Source: Bacillota bacterium (GTDB lineage: Bacteria; Bacillota; Clostridia; Oscillospirales; Acutalibacteraceae). Taken from it: a DNA stretch of 8,035 nucleotides. The position numbers and the translations under genes are program-made. Shown piece after piece: positions 1-5,921 of the stretch; position 1 is the stretch's first letter; each line of letters begins with the position of its first letter. Under the pieces are notes generated by a model. The model searched no databases. It was given only the letters and a program-made list of their open reading frames with translations, and had not been told where the DNA came from. The DNA lies in assembly GCA_023391275.1 (NCBI GenBank), contig JAEWBE010000106.1:1-8035 (forward strand), in the 5' to 3' direction.

Positions 1-487
1 GGAAAGCCCTGTGCAGCATGGCGTGGTGACGCTGCGCCGTCGTACCTTTCAGCCCATCAGCTCGGATTTTGGTGTAATAGGCGTTGATCTCGTCACCTGT
101 GATTTCTTTCACCTTGAGCCTCATCGGCTTGAAAAAGGATGTCATCCTGCCGTTGATCATTCGCTTGTAATTCAGATAGGTTGAACTTGAAATATTGGGT
201 TTGTGCTGCTCCAGCCATTCTCGAAGATAATCCTCGACCAGCATGTTGGCAATCCGGTTGCGTTCCCGGTCCGCGTGAGTCATGGCCTCCTGCAAATACA
301 GGTCGCCGGTGTTGTACTGCGCCAATATTTCAGCGAGCCGGTGATTGGCTTCCGTTTTTGTGCCGCGCTGGTCTTTTAAATCAAGATTGATCCACTTTTG
401 TGAGCGTTTTCCGCTCGTGTCGTAAAGATTGAGTACGGCGTACCATTGTAGATTTTTTGAGGTCAAGTGACCTGTAATTCGTTTCAT
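1..487 (-). CDS. Tyrosine integrase, N-terminal part (cut by window edge)
   Basis: Open without a stop for 162 codons from ATG 485-487 to the left edge, so only the N-terminal part is present. The start is supported by AAGGAG seven bases upstream. The protein starts MKRITGHLTSKNLQWYAVLN, resembling the beta-strand arm-type DNA-binding domain of phage and conjugative-element integrases (about residues 1-60). Residues about 75-162 resemble the SAM-like core-binding domain, with STYLNYKRMINGRM and a segment ending TTAQRHHAMLHRAF. The same signatures occur in the complete integrase at 6475-7590 (STYNSYEGLINGRI ... VIHYHVVMRKAF). The catalytic domain lies outside the window, so activity cannot be judged. 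By family knowledge it would perform site-specific integration and excision of a mobile element. Its start overlaps the stop of an upstream remnant by ATGA, suggesting translational coupling. It points left and belongs to a different element, or a different end, from the right-hand integrase. Confidence 0.88.
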   Translation of the reverse strand, partial: MKRITGHLTSKNLQWYAVLNLYDTSGKRSQKWINLDLKDQRGTKTEANHRLAEILAQYNTGDLYLQEAMTHADRERNRIANMLVEDYLREWLEQHKPNISSSTYLNYKRMINGRMTSFFKPMRLKVKEITGDEINAYYTKIRADGLKGTTAQRHHAMLHRAF

Positions 488-648
488 TTTCGTTCTCCTT
501 TCGCGTGATTTTCTCCGGTACTGCCGTCGGCAGTACACACAATACCACACTCGGACGGAGAAAGCCAGGTGTCAAACGGTACAAACCTGCACGGGTTATT
601 TTCGACCAGAAACGCTTTGACAGTGTTGCTTAATATGTCATAGTAGAA
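484..648 (-). pseudogene. 3' remnant of a small gene upstream of the integrase
   Basis: A 54-codon open stretch with no ATG, GTG or TTG start, closed upstream by an in-frame TGA at 649-651. Its stop overlaps the integrase start by four bases (ATGA), the usual arrangement for a gene cotranslated with an integrase. It therefore looks like the C-terminal end of a gene whose 5' part was lost. The translation includes KAFLVENNPCRFVPFDTWL and ends GENHAKGERK. The block AFLVENNPCR recurs as AFLVKNNPCR at 4063-4284 on the same strand, with mostly third-position codon differences, so both stretches look like genuine former coding sequence. I do not recognise the family. A small DNA-binding or directionality gene is possible from position alone. 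Confidence 0.5.
518..536. repeat. Perfect inverted repeat before the left integrase
   Basis: GTACTGCC, a 3-base loop, then GGCAGTAC, forming an 8-bp perfect stem. It lies about 30 bases upstream of the left integrase start, inside the remnant reading frame. A weaker outer pair (TTTCTCCG upstream, CGGAGAAA at about 556-563) could extend the structure. It may be an mRNA hairpin affecting integrase translation or a protein-binding palindrome. There is no T-tract, so it is not a typical terminator. Confidence 0.35.
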
Positions 649-895
649 TCAATTGACAAAATAAATGTTGGAAAATTGTGCTCCAGAAGCAAGAATCCCC
701 TACTGTTTTTTATGGTACAGGATATCGGACTAAGCAACAGGATACAGTTGCATTTGAAAAAGCAACCCAATTGGGTTGCAAAGTCGCTGCAACAGCTTGA
801 GGATAATATTTTGCAAAGAAATTATAGTGGGGACGTTTGCAAGTACATTAATTTCACTAATTACCCCTAACCTTTTAAAGCGTCTACTATAAAAT
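649..895. other. Intergenic stretch with no supported gene
   Basis: No convincing gene is visible here. A plus-strand frame from a TTG at 676 (or ATG 712) to 870 encodes at most 64 residues, but it has no ribosome binding site and no recognisable domain. A TTGACA at 654-659 has no matching -10 box at normal spacing. The stretch separates the left integrase region from the terminator of the flavin operon and may contain the junction between two elements. Confidence 0.4.
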
Positions 896-927
896 ATTCC
901 CACCATTGTTTCGACAATGGTGGGAAT
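887..927 (-). terminator. Probable terminator of the flavin operon
   Basis: A perfect 14-bp stem (ATTCCCACCATTGT, 896-909, with its complement at 914-927) closes on a TTCG tetraloop. On the minus strand the hairpin is followed by ATATTTTAT, a short U-rich tail. It lies about 115 bases past the stop of the membrane-protein gene, which reads toward it. The plus-strand side lacks a T-tract, so the minus orientation fits better. The tail is imperfect, so a different structural role remains possible. Confidence 0.55.
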
Positions 928-1041
928 TACACAGCAGCCTTATATGGTTGCGTTACGATATTGGTTGTGCAGATCGAAGCAGTCACCTTAGTTGCGGCTG
1001 ATTTATGCGGGCACCCAGGCAGGGCGGTAACGAAGAATGCC

Positions 1042-1647
1042 CTACCATTTCCTAAAATAATTAAAGGAAAGTATGCATACCGGTACAAAATAGGCGCACC
1101 AGATTTCTAAAATGATAATACCCAATAGGTTTCCACCAGTCATATCCGTATGGAATAGCCCCAGCATTGGGATGATCACGCAGGATATCGCAAAAATGCC
1201 ATGGATCAGTAGAAGCGCTTTTAACCATTTGCTCGGTTTGGTTGTTGCTTGAATCGTAAATGAGATAAAAAATGTAGCCAATGCCATAAACGCATAGCCC
1301 AATAAGTCGTAACTAAAAAACAGGCCGAAATACTTATAATCCAATATTTGCGCAGCCTGCTCTCCGAGCTGTGAGAAACGGACAGCTGTCAATTGCGCAA
1401 AATAAACCAGCATGATCAATACCGCATAAACGGACGAAAACGCAATCGCCGTATAACTCAAGGCTTTTGTTTCTTTTCCGCTGTATGAAGCAAAAGAGCA
1501 AATCATCGGTACAAATCCCCAGGCGATAAACATGCTAGATAGATAGCTGCCTGAATCGCTGCCGATTATCATGGACAACGCAAATCCAAGCACAGCAGCT
1601 AACGTAATAATAGATGAGTACAGCCCTGCCTTCCTGTTAATGGTCAT
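1042..1647 (-). CDS. Six-helix integral membrane protein of unknown function
   Basis: Encodes 201 residues with about six hydrophobic helices: residues 9-28, 36-54, 62-85, 107-131, 140-163 and 173-196. There is no cleavable signal peptide and no large soluble domain. GGAGG lies just upstream of ATG 1645-1647, with a short three-base spacing. I do not recognise the family. No heme-ligating histidine pairs or transporter signature are obvious. It is the last gene of the minus-strand operon, starting 21 bases after the full-length end of the flavodoxin frame. Its position beside flavin carriers suggests a membrane partner for electron transfer, but that is inference from context only. If flavodoxin translation stops at the TGA at 1801, this gene is preceded by about 150 untranslated bases and could be expressed less well. 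Confidence 0.8.
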   Translation of the reverse strand: MTINRKAGLYSSIITLAAVLGFALSMIIGSDSGSYLSSMFIAWGFVPMICSFASYSGKETKALSYTAIAFSSVYAVLIMLVYFAQLTAVRFSQLGEQAAQILDYKYFGLFFSYDLLGYAFMALATFFISFTIQATTKPSKWLKALLLIHGIFAISCVIIPMLGLFHTDMTGGNLLGIIILEIWCAYFVPVCILSFNYFRKW

Positions 1648-1668
1648 CCGCCTCCATATGATAGTTTT

Positions 1669-2145
1669 TTAAGCGTTTTTCATCTGATCGGCGAAGCGGG
1701 TGATATGATCCTCCGCGATTCGCGACTGGCTCTTAGCCGAACCGGTTATCTTTTTCATGATCAATCTCTCCAGAAAATTCATCTTTTCATAATTGCATTC
1801 TCAACCGAAAGATTCCTTCGCAGCGGCAACGGCCAGCAGCTCCTCAGGGAAAGAGGACTCAAACTGCTTCCGGGCATCGTCTCCATCGGCCATTCCGCAG
1901 ATAAAAAGGCCAAGCTTTTTTCCCTTCAGGGTATTGAGATTTTCAGTGCAGAAACGGGTTACAGGTTTTCGGATTTTTCCCGCGTAGATCGAACCGCCGA
2001 GGATGATCGTATCATATCCCGTCAGATCGGGGCGGTTACCGGTTAAATCACAGATGTCGGCCTTTTCATCCAGCTTTTTCGCAAGAAGCTCAGCGCAGGT
2101 TTTTGTAAAACCGTATTTGGTTGCGTATGCGATCAACGTGCTCAT
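1669..2145 (-). pseudogene. Flavodoxin interrupted by an in-frame TGA
   Basis: The frame reads MSTLIAYATKYGFTKTCAELLAKKL, a flavodoxin-domain start with the FMN phosphate-binding loop near YATKYGFT, and continues through TIILGGSIYAGKIRKPV. A TGA at 1801-1803 ends it after KESFG. The same frame then runs on as ECNYEKMNFLERLIMKKITG to ADQMKNA and TAA at 1669-1671. Together this gives 158 coding positions plus one internal TGA, the normal size of a single-domain flavodoxin. The tail resembles family C-termini such as FGGE-(F/Y)-NY-KMN-ERLIMKKI, so TGA probably replaces a glycine GGA by one base change. ATG 2143-2145 is preferred over an upstream TTG because GGAGG (2155-2159) is nine bases away. 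The product would be a cytosolic FMN electron carrier. The truncated form lacks the C-terminal helix and is probably impaired. A sequencing error is also possible. Confidence 0.85.
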
Positions 2146-2166
2146 GTTCAAAAACCTCCATACAAA

Positions 2167-2553
2167 TTATTTCTTCAGCGCGTTTTCGATTGACTTCAAA
2201 TAGGCCTTGCTTGTTACCGTGGCCCCGGAAACCGCGTCAACCGTCGTATTCTGCGATTTGATGACCCGGTCGAATATTTTGCCGGACAGCCCCTCCTGTA
2301 CAAAGCCAACGTCTTTCACTACTTTTATATCTGTTATTTTACCCTCCTTGATCGTGACGGCCACCTCGTTTGACCATCTTCCCGCGCTGTATGACCCTTC
2401 ATATGTGCCGTCGCTCAGGGAAGATGGATCGACGGCGGAAATTTCCACTTTACTCCCTGCGTCCAGTCCGCGGCTAATATAAAATAAGCCCCCGGCTCCG
2501 ACTACAAGAATCGCAGCGAATAGGATGAGTATAATCTTCAAAGCTTTTTTCAT
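2167..2553 (-). CDS. Membrane-anchored FMN-binding domain protein
   Basis: Encodes 128 residues. Residues about 4-27 form one hydrophobic N-terminal anchor, leaving the rest outside the membrane. The remainder matches an FMN-binding domain: DGTYEGSYSAG near 48-58, a strand region with ITDIKVVKDVGF, and C-terminal TTVDAVSGATVTSKAYLKSI. D106-A-V-S-G-A-T112 fits the Dxx(S/T)GA(T/S) motif, whose last residue is covalently flavinylated by ApbE in NqrC/RnfG-type proteins. Thr112 is the expected attachment site. No apbE is present in the window, so a host enzyme would be needed. The start overlaps the tetR stop by ATGA, with AGGA about seven bases upstream, so the two are translationally coupled. 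The likely role is extracytoplasmic single-domain electron transfer; the redox partner is unknown. Confidence 0.9.
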   Translation of the reverse strand: MKKALKIILILFAAILVVGAGGLFYISRGLDAGSKVEISAVDPSSLSDGTYEGSYSAGRWSNEVAVTIKEGKITDIKVVKDVGFVQEGLSGKIFDRVIKSQNTTVDAVSGATVTSKAYLKSIENALKK

Positions 2554-3164
2554 GGTTTATCCTCGCTTTCGTTTTTATCGTTTTGTTTTCCACTGCCGGT
2601 CAGACCTTGCATTGTGAACTCTGTGATGTAATCCAGAACCTGCGGGAAATACTGAAGCCCGATTTCCTCCTTATGGGTCTCAACAGTGACGATCGCCGTG
2701 AAAATCGCCATGATCATCCCGCTGTCAATATCGCTTCTCATTTTTCCCTCTGCCTGCCATTTTTTAATAATCTCCAAAAAATCGTGATACATGAAGTCAA
2801 GATGCTCCAGCCCTTTTTCTTTACGGAAACGCTGCTCAATTTTATTGAACACATCCTTGTTATACCATTCCTGTAGAATTGGGTTTGACTTCATGCCCTG
2901 CAAATTCAATAACATGAGTTTTTTGATTAAACTCAGCGGTTCCTGGTCTAAATCAATGGACTTCAGGATCTTTTTCTTTAGCTTCTCGTTTTCTTCCAAA
3001 TATATGGTCATGAACAGTTCCTCTTTCGAGGAATAGTAATTATAAAACGTGCCTGTCCCTATTCCCGCGGATTTCGTGATATCGGATACATTGGTATCCT
3101 TAAATCCTGTCCGGCTGAACAGTTCCTTCGCACAATGAAATAATTCTGCTTTTGTATCTTTCAA
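2550..3164 (-). CDS. TetR-family transcriptional repressor
   Basis: Encodes 204 residues, typical for the family. The N-terminal DNA-binding domain spans about residues 6-52: AELFHCAKELFSRTGFKDTN, then VSDITKSAGIGTGTFYNYYSSKEELF. This is the classic TetR helix-turn-helix with the GTFYNYYSSKEEL recognition helix and following lysine. The C-terminal half is a helical ligand/dimer domain with no identifiable ligand. The only in-frame start near the domain is TTG (3162-3164); AAGGA lies about 11 bases upstream, so translation may be weak, as often seen for repressors. It is the second gene of the operon and overlaps the FMN-binding gene by four bases. The perfect palindrome at 4005-4030 in front of the first gene is the obvious candidate operator, implying autoregulation. 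The effector could be a redox-active or electrophilic compound, but this is inference. Confidence 0.92.
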   Translation of the reverse strand: MKDTKAELFHCAKELFSRTGFKDTNVSDITKSAGIGTGTFYNYYSSKEELFMTIYLEENEKLKKKILKSIDLDQEPLSLIKKLMLLNLQGMKSNPILQEWYNKDVFNKIEQRFRKEKGLEHLDFMYHDFLEIIKKWQAEGKMRSDIDSGMIMAIFTAIVTVETHKEEIGLQYFPQVLDYITEFTMQGLTGSGKQNDKNESEDKP

Positions 3165-3209
3165 TGAATAGCACTTCCTTATTTTCTGTAAGCTAAACGT
3201 ACAATTCTC

Positions 3210-3980
3210 TTAGTGCTGTCTCGACATCTGACGGCCCATGAAATCAAAAATCTTTCCGACCAGCTTTTTAATGGGGTTCAAGGACACATTGTAATAGTAA
3301 TCCGACTCAAACCATCCCTTCGCCTTGTAATGGCGATAGTCACAATATTCGTCGTTCAGCATTTCTTTCATGCTCGTCCGGGACATCCGGAACATCATCA
3401 GCCTGAAAAAAGAAGGGGATGGCGGGGCGGGACGTATCAGCACCCGGTAAAACCTCGCGGCGGCCTTGTTGATTTCATGTGAATTTTTCTCCCGCGCAGC
3501 TTCCGTGATCGGTTCGAGCGTTTTCAGAACACAGCCCTTCGCAACGCTGAAGCCAAAGTTTTCTCCCATATTGCCCAGGTATTTCACAATCGAGCCCCCG
3601 CCGAAAATACCCTGCGTGACGACGGACGTGAACGCCTTGCCGAAAAAGCGCGGCCGATGAAAAACGAAAGCGAGTCGGTCCAATAGATTTTTCAGGGGTG
3701 CTGAAACATGAAATGAATAATTCGGCGTGGCGAAAATAACGCCGTCGGAGCGGCTGATCTTATCAATCAACACATTCCGGTCGTCCTGGATAGGGCAAAA
3801 TTCTTCCCCTTTATCAAAACACAGCTTGCAGCCTCTGCAAAACTCCAGCCGATGGTCTTTCAAAAAAACATACTCAAAGTCGATTTCAGTATACGACTTT
3901 AAAGCTTTCTCGAATTCACGGACCGCTTCGTAAGTCGCTCGCTTTTGGGCGCTTCCGATGAATGCGGTTACTTTTTTCAT
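3210..3980 (-). CDS. Iron-sulfur flavoprotein / NADPH-dependent FMN reductase family
   Basis: Encodes 256 residues from ATG 3978-3980, with a strong AGGGAGGG five bases upstream. An earlier in-frame GTG at 4029-4031 lies at the predicted transcription start inside the operator, so it is rejected. The flavodoxin-like fold starts KKVTAFIGSAQKRATYEAV, with the FMN phosphate loop at GSAQ. Cys48, Cys51, Cys54 and Cys62 make CX2CX2CX7C, the compact motif that holds a [4Fe-4S] cluster in iron-sulfur flavoproteins, followed by PIQDD. FATPNYSFHVSAPLKNLLDR (83-102) is the second flavin-binding segment. The C-terminal 80 residues extend beyond the core and carry no motif I recognise. It is the first gene of the operon, 45 bases before tetR. 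The family performs flavin- and cluster-based electron transfer or reduction of quinones, nitro compounds or similar; the substrate is not evident here. Confidence 0.9.
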   Translation of the reverse strand: MKKVTAFIGSAQKRATYEAVREFEKALKSYTEIDFEYVFLKDHRLEFCRGCKLCFDKGEEFCPIQDDRNVLIDKISRSDGVIFATPNYSFHVSAPLKNLLDRLAFVFHRPRFFGKAFTSVVTQGIFGGGSIVKYLGNMGENFGFSVAKGCVLKTLEPITEAAREKNSHEINKAAARFYRVLIRPAPPSPSFFRLMMFRMSRTSMKEMLNDEYCDYRHYKAKGWFESDYYYNVSLNPIKKLVGKIFDFMGRQMSRQH

Positions 3981-4004
3981 TTCAACCCTCCCTCTACGGC
4001 AAAA

Positions 4005-4030
4005 TGAATGAACAATATTATGTTCATTCA
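4005..4030. promoter_or_regulatory. TetR-type operator (perfect palindrome)
   Basis: TGAATGAACA at 4005-4014, spacer ATATTA, and the exact reverse complement TGTTCATTCA at 4021-4030. It lies just downstream of the -10 box of the minus-strand promoter, covering the predicted transcription start. A bound repressor there would block initiation. The TetR-family gene two positions into the operon is the natural ligand. Seen in sequence; the protein-DNA pairing is inferred. Confidence 0.75.
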
Positions 4031-4031
4031 C

Positions 4032-4060
4032 ATCTTAGCATTGAATTATTATACTGTCAA
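4032..4060 (-). promoter_or_regulatory. Sigma-70/SigA-type promoter of the flavin operon
   Basis: On the minus strand TTGACA (4055-4060) is followed after exactly 17 bases by TAAGAT (4032-4037). This is a perfect -35 and a good -10 at optimal spacing. Transcription would start near 4025, inside the palindrome at 4005-4030, and run through all five minus-strand genes to the hairpin near 896. Confidence 0.8.
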
Positions 4061-4062
4061 GA

Positions 4063-4284
4063 TTAATTGAGTGCCAATATTATCCTGTTGACAGTATGGC
4101 CCGCGTTCCACATAATAAGACGTTTGGCTCTGCACGGGTTATTTTTAACGAGAAAAGCGATAATTGACATTTGGGAAATCAAGTCTTCTTCTGCCTGATA
4201 GAGATGATTGTGTCTCTTGATATTTGGAGGCTTCGGCTTTCCACCCATAATCGTCAAACTGACTATTGCGGTTTTTATCCGCAA
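4063..4284 (-). pseudogene. Fragment carrying the AFLVKNNPCR block
   Basis: A 73-codon frame from a TTG, without a convincing ribosome binding site, ending in TAA just before the -35 box of the flavin operon. The middle reads EEDLISQMSIIAFLVKNNPCR, which aligns with DILSNTVKAFLVENNPCR in the remnant at 484-648, with one extra codon. Within the shared block the codons differ mostly at third positions (GCG/GCT, CTG/CTC, GTC/GTT, AGG/AGA), so both were probably under coding selection. The N-terminal part (GGKPKPPNIKRHNHLYQ) shows nothing I recognise. It is most likely a decayed relative of the gene that sits upstream of the left integrase. An intact small gene of unknown function is less likely. 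Confidence 0.4.
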
Positions 4285-4316
4285 AACTTCATAAATCAGT
4301 TTTAGATTGCGGATAA
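4275..4316. repeat. Inverted repeat TTATCCGCAA
   Basis: TTATCCGCAA (4275-4284) and its exact reverse complement TTGCGGATAA (4307-4316) are separated by 22 bases. A further TTGCGG at 4266-4271 can pair with the same left arm. There is no T-tract and no nearby start, so the role is unclear; a protein-binding site or a relic of an element end are both possible. Confidence 0.4.
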
Positions 4317-4394
4317 CATTGTCCGTTGGTTTTTAATTGTTTTATTGTATGAGAAGAATTTATTGATGGAGATTCACATTTCGACAGCATTCTA

Positions 4395-4434
4395 TTGCTT
4401 TCTTTCACTTGTTGTGTTACTATCAGTGAAAGAA
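4395..4434 (+). promoter_or_regulatory. Promoter and overlapping operator of the AlbA-type regulator
   Basis: TTGCTT (4395-4400), 17 bases, then TACTAT (4418-4423) makes a good SigA-type promoter facing the regulator gene. A perfect 10-bp inverted repeat, TTCTTTCACT (4400-4409) and AGTGAAAGAA (4425-4434), encloses the spacer and -10 box, with the right arm on the predicted start point. A dimer bound here would repress. The downstream gene ends in a winged helix, so autoregulation is a reasonable inference. Confidence 0.65.
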
Positions 4435-4451
4435 TGAAAGTATGAAAGAAT
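4428..4451 (+). repeat. Three tandem octamers GAAAG(A/T)AT
   Basis: GAAAGAAT, GAAAGTAT and GAAAGAAT follow each other without gaps. They lie in the 5' leader of the regulator, between its predicted transcription start and the GGAGG at 4459-4463. The first copy overlaps the right arm of the inverted repeat. The 8-bp period is not helical. Additional binding half-sites or an RNA-level element are possible. Confidence 0.7.
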
Positions 4452-4472
4452 ACTGATCGGAGGTGTCATAAA

Positions 4473-5774
4473 ATGATTCACGAAACTGAACAAATTGAGT
4501 TTAAAGAGATATTTGTTCCGGAAATCAAGAAGGAAGTTGTCGCCTTTGCAAATTCAGATGGTGGAACGGTCTATATAGGCATCCGCGATGATGGGCAATT
4601 CGTAGGGCTGGAAAATAGTGACTTTGTTATGCAGCAAGTATCCAATGCCATTCGAGATGGGATCAGCCCCGACATTACTTTATTTACGCAGCTTTCTTTT
4701 GTAAATGAAGACGAAAAAGCCGCCGTGAAAATTGAAGTGTCTCGCGGTACAAAGCGGCCTTATTATCTCAGAGATAAGGGAATGAAACCATCCGGTGTAT
4801 ATGTGCGCCAAGGCACTGCGTCTGTACCGGCTTCGGAAGATGCGATACGAAGAATGATCAAAGAGACAGACGGAGATTCTTTCGAGAACAATAGATCTCT
4901 GCTACAGGAATTGTCCTTCACATATCTTAAAAAAGAATTTGCCTCGCGTAAAATAGACTTTGGTGCGGTACAACAGAAAAACGTCGGGATCATGACAAGC
5001 GACGGCATCTATACCAATCTGGGGCTCCTGCTTTCTGACCAGTGTAAGCATTCTGTTAAACTGGCAGTTTTTCAGGGAACAGACAAGCTTGTATTTAAGG
5101 ATAGAAAAGAATTTTCCGGGTCGCTGCTCAAACAGCTCGAAGATACTTATCGTGCGATTGATTTTTACAACGAAACAAAGGCCACCTTTCAGGGCCTGAT
5201 ACGGAACGACGAACGTGATTATCCTATGGAAGCCATTCGTGAAACTCTGCTTAACGCCATCGTCCATCGCGACTATAGCTTCAGCGGCAGCACTTTTGTA
5301 AATGTTTACACCGACAAAATAGAGTTTATTTCCCTAGGCGGCCTTGTTTCAGGGCTTTCTCTCGAAGCCGTTATGCTGGGGGCATCTCAGCCAAGAAATG
5401 AAAAGCTCGCAGCGCTCTTTTACAGAATGCGGCTAATCGAGGCATATGGGACGGGAATCGGTAAAATTATGAGTAGTTATTCCAATTCCTCAAAAAAGCC
5501 TGTGTTTGAAAATGTTGACGGTGCGTTCCGTGTTGTTCTGCCAAACCGCAATTATGAAACAGTATCTGTTGCAAAAAGCATCTCCGCGACTCAGCCTGCC
5601 TACCAGATGATAGAGGCGTATCTCAGCCAGCATAAGAGTGCTACCAGAAAAGAGCTCGAAACTCTCCTGAATCTCGGAACAACCAGGACTTCTACCCTTT
5701 TAAAAGAAATGATGGAACTGGGAACAATAGTAAAGATCGGCAGCGGAAAACTGACGAGGTATTCTCTGAAATGA
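4473..5774 (+). CDS. AlbA_2 / RecG-like ATP-binding transcriptional regulator
   Basis: Encodes 433 residues from ATG 4473, with GGAGG nine bases upstream. Residues about 1-130 form an AlbA_2 (Schlafen-type DNA-binding) domain: EQIEFKEIF, then VVAFANSDGGTVYIGIRDDGQFVGLEN in two parts of one motif, and a conserved GVYVRQGTASVPAS segment. Residues about 250-365 match the GHKL-like ATPase module found in these proteins: RETLLNAIVHRDYS (N-box), IEFISLGGL, and the RNEKLAALFYRM...EAYGTGIGKI signature. The last 55 residues form a winged helix (SATRKELETLLNLGTTRTST, then a wing ending SGKLTRYSLK). These proteins are often annotated as RecG-like helicases, but no helicase motor is present. The likely role is ATP-responsive transcription regulation; targets are unknown. 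It is divergent from the flavin operon, with its own promoter at 4395-4423, and its stop overlaps a 28-codon ORF by ATGA. Confidence 0.93.
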   Translation: MIHETEQIEFKEIFVPEIKKEVVAFANSDGGTVYIGIRDDGQFVGLENSDFVMQQVSNAIRDGISPDITLFTQLSFVNEDEKAAVKIEVSRGTKRPYYLRDKGMKPSGVYVRQGTASVPASEDAIRRMIKETDGDSFENNRSLLQELSFTYLKKEFASRKIDFGAVQQKNVGIMTSDGIYTNLGLLLSDQCKHSVKLAVFQGTDKLVFKDRKEFSGSLLKQLEDTYRAIDFYNETKATFQGLIRNDERDYPMEAIRETLLNAIVHRDYSFSGSTFVNVYTDKIEFISLGGLVSGLSLEAVMLGASQPRNEKLAALFYRMRLIEAYGTGIGKIMSSYSNSSKKPVFENVDGAFRVVLPNRNYETVSVAKSISATQPAYQMIEAYLSQHKSATRKELETLLNLGTTRTSTLLKEMMELGTIVKIGSGKLTRYSLK

Positions 5775-5857
5775 AGCATACGGCAGTTATAGATGGGCAT
5801 CGCTATACATGGCTGGAATCGCCCAAAGTGATTGACTGTGAATGGAGAACTGCTTGA
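5771..5857 (+). CDS. 28-codon ORF overlapping the regulator stop
   Basis: ATG 5771-5773 overlaps the regulator's TGA in an ATGA junction. The frame reads MKHTAVIDGHRYTWLESPKV and ends in TGA at 5855-5857. The overlap is the usual mark of translational coupling, but there is no recognisable domain and the size is very small. It may be the 5' stub of a coupled gene whose remainder was lost, or chance. I do not recognise the product. Confidence 0.3.
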   Translation: MKHTAVIDGHRYTWLESPKVIDCEWRTA

Positions 5858-5921
5858 CGCAGCTGCTCTAGAATAAGAATAAAAAGTATATTTAATGAAA
5901 TGCTCAGTGCTTTACATAGAA

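Noticed and set aside
676..870. A 64-codon plus-strand ORF (MCSRSKNPLLFFMVQDIGL...).
   Set aside because: TTG start, no ribosome binding site, no recognised domain and no supporting neighbour; cannot be told from chance.
1801..1803. The TGA in the flavodoxin as a selenocysteine or as a reassigned codon.
   Set aside because: The position is normally glycine, not a redox cysteine, no clear SECIS hairpin stands out just downstream, and other genes here use TGG for Trp and TGA as a genuine stop (tetR, the AlbA regulator, int).
3981..4031. A longer iron-sulfur flavoprotein starting at GTG 4029-4031.
   Set aside because: That start lies in the operator at or before the predicted transcription start, while the ATG at 3978-3980 has a strong AGGGAGGG at good spacing and begins the conserved fold.
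4473..5774. Calling this gene an ATP-dependent DNA helicase RecG.
   Set aside because: No helicase motor motifs are present; the domains are AlbA_2, GHKL-like ATPase and winged helix, so the RecG name is a legacy annotation.
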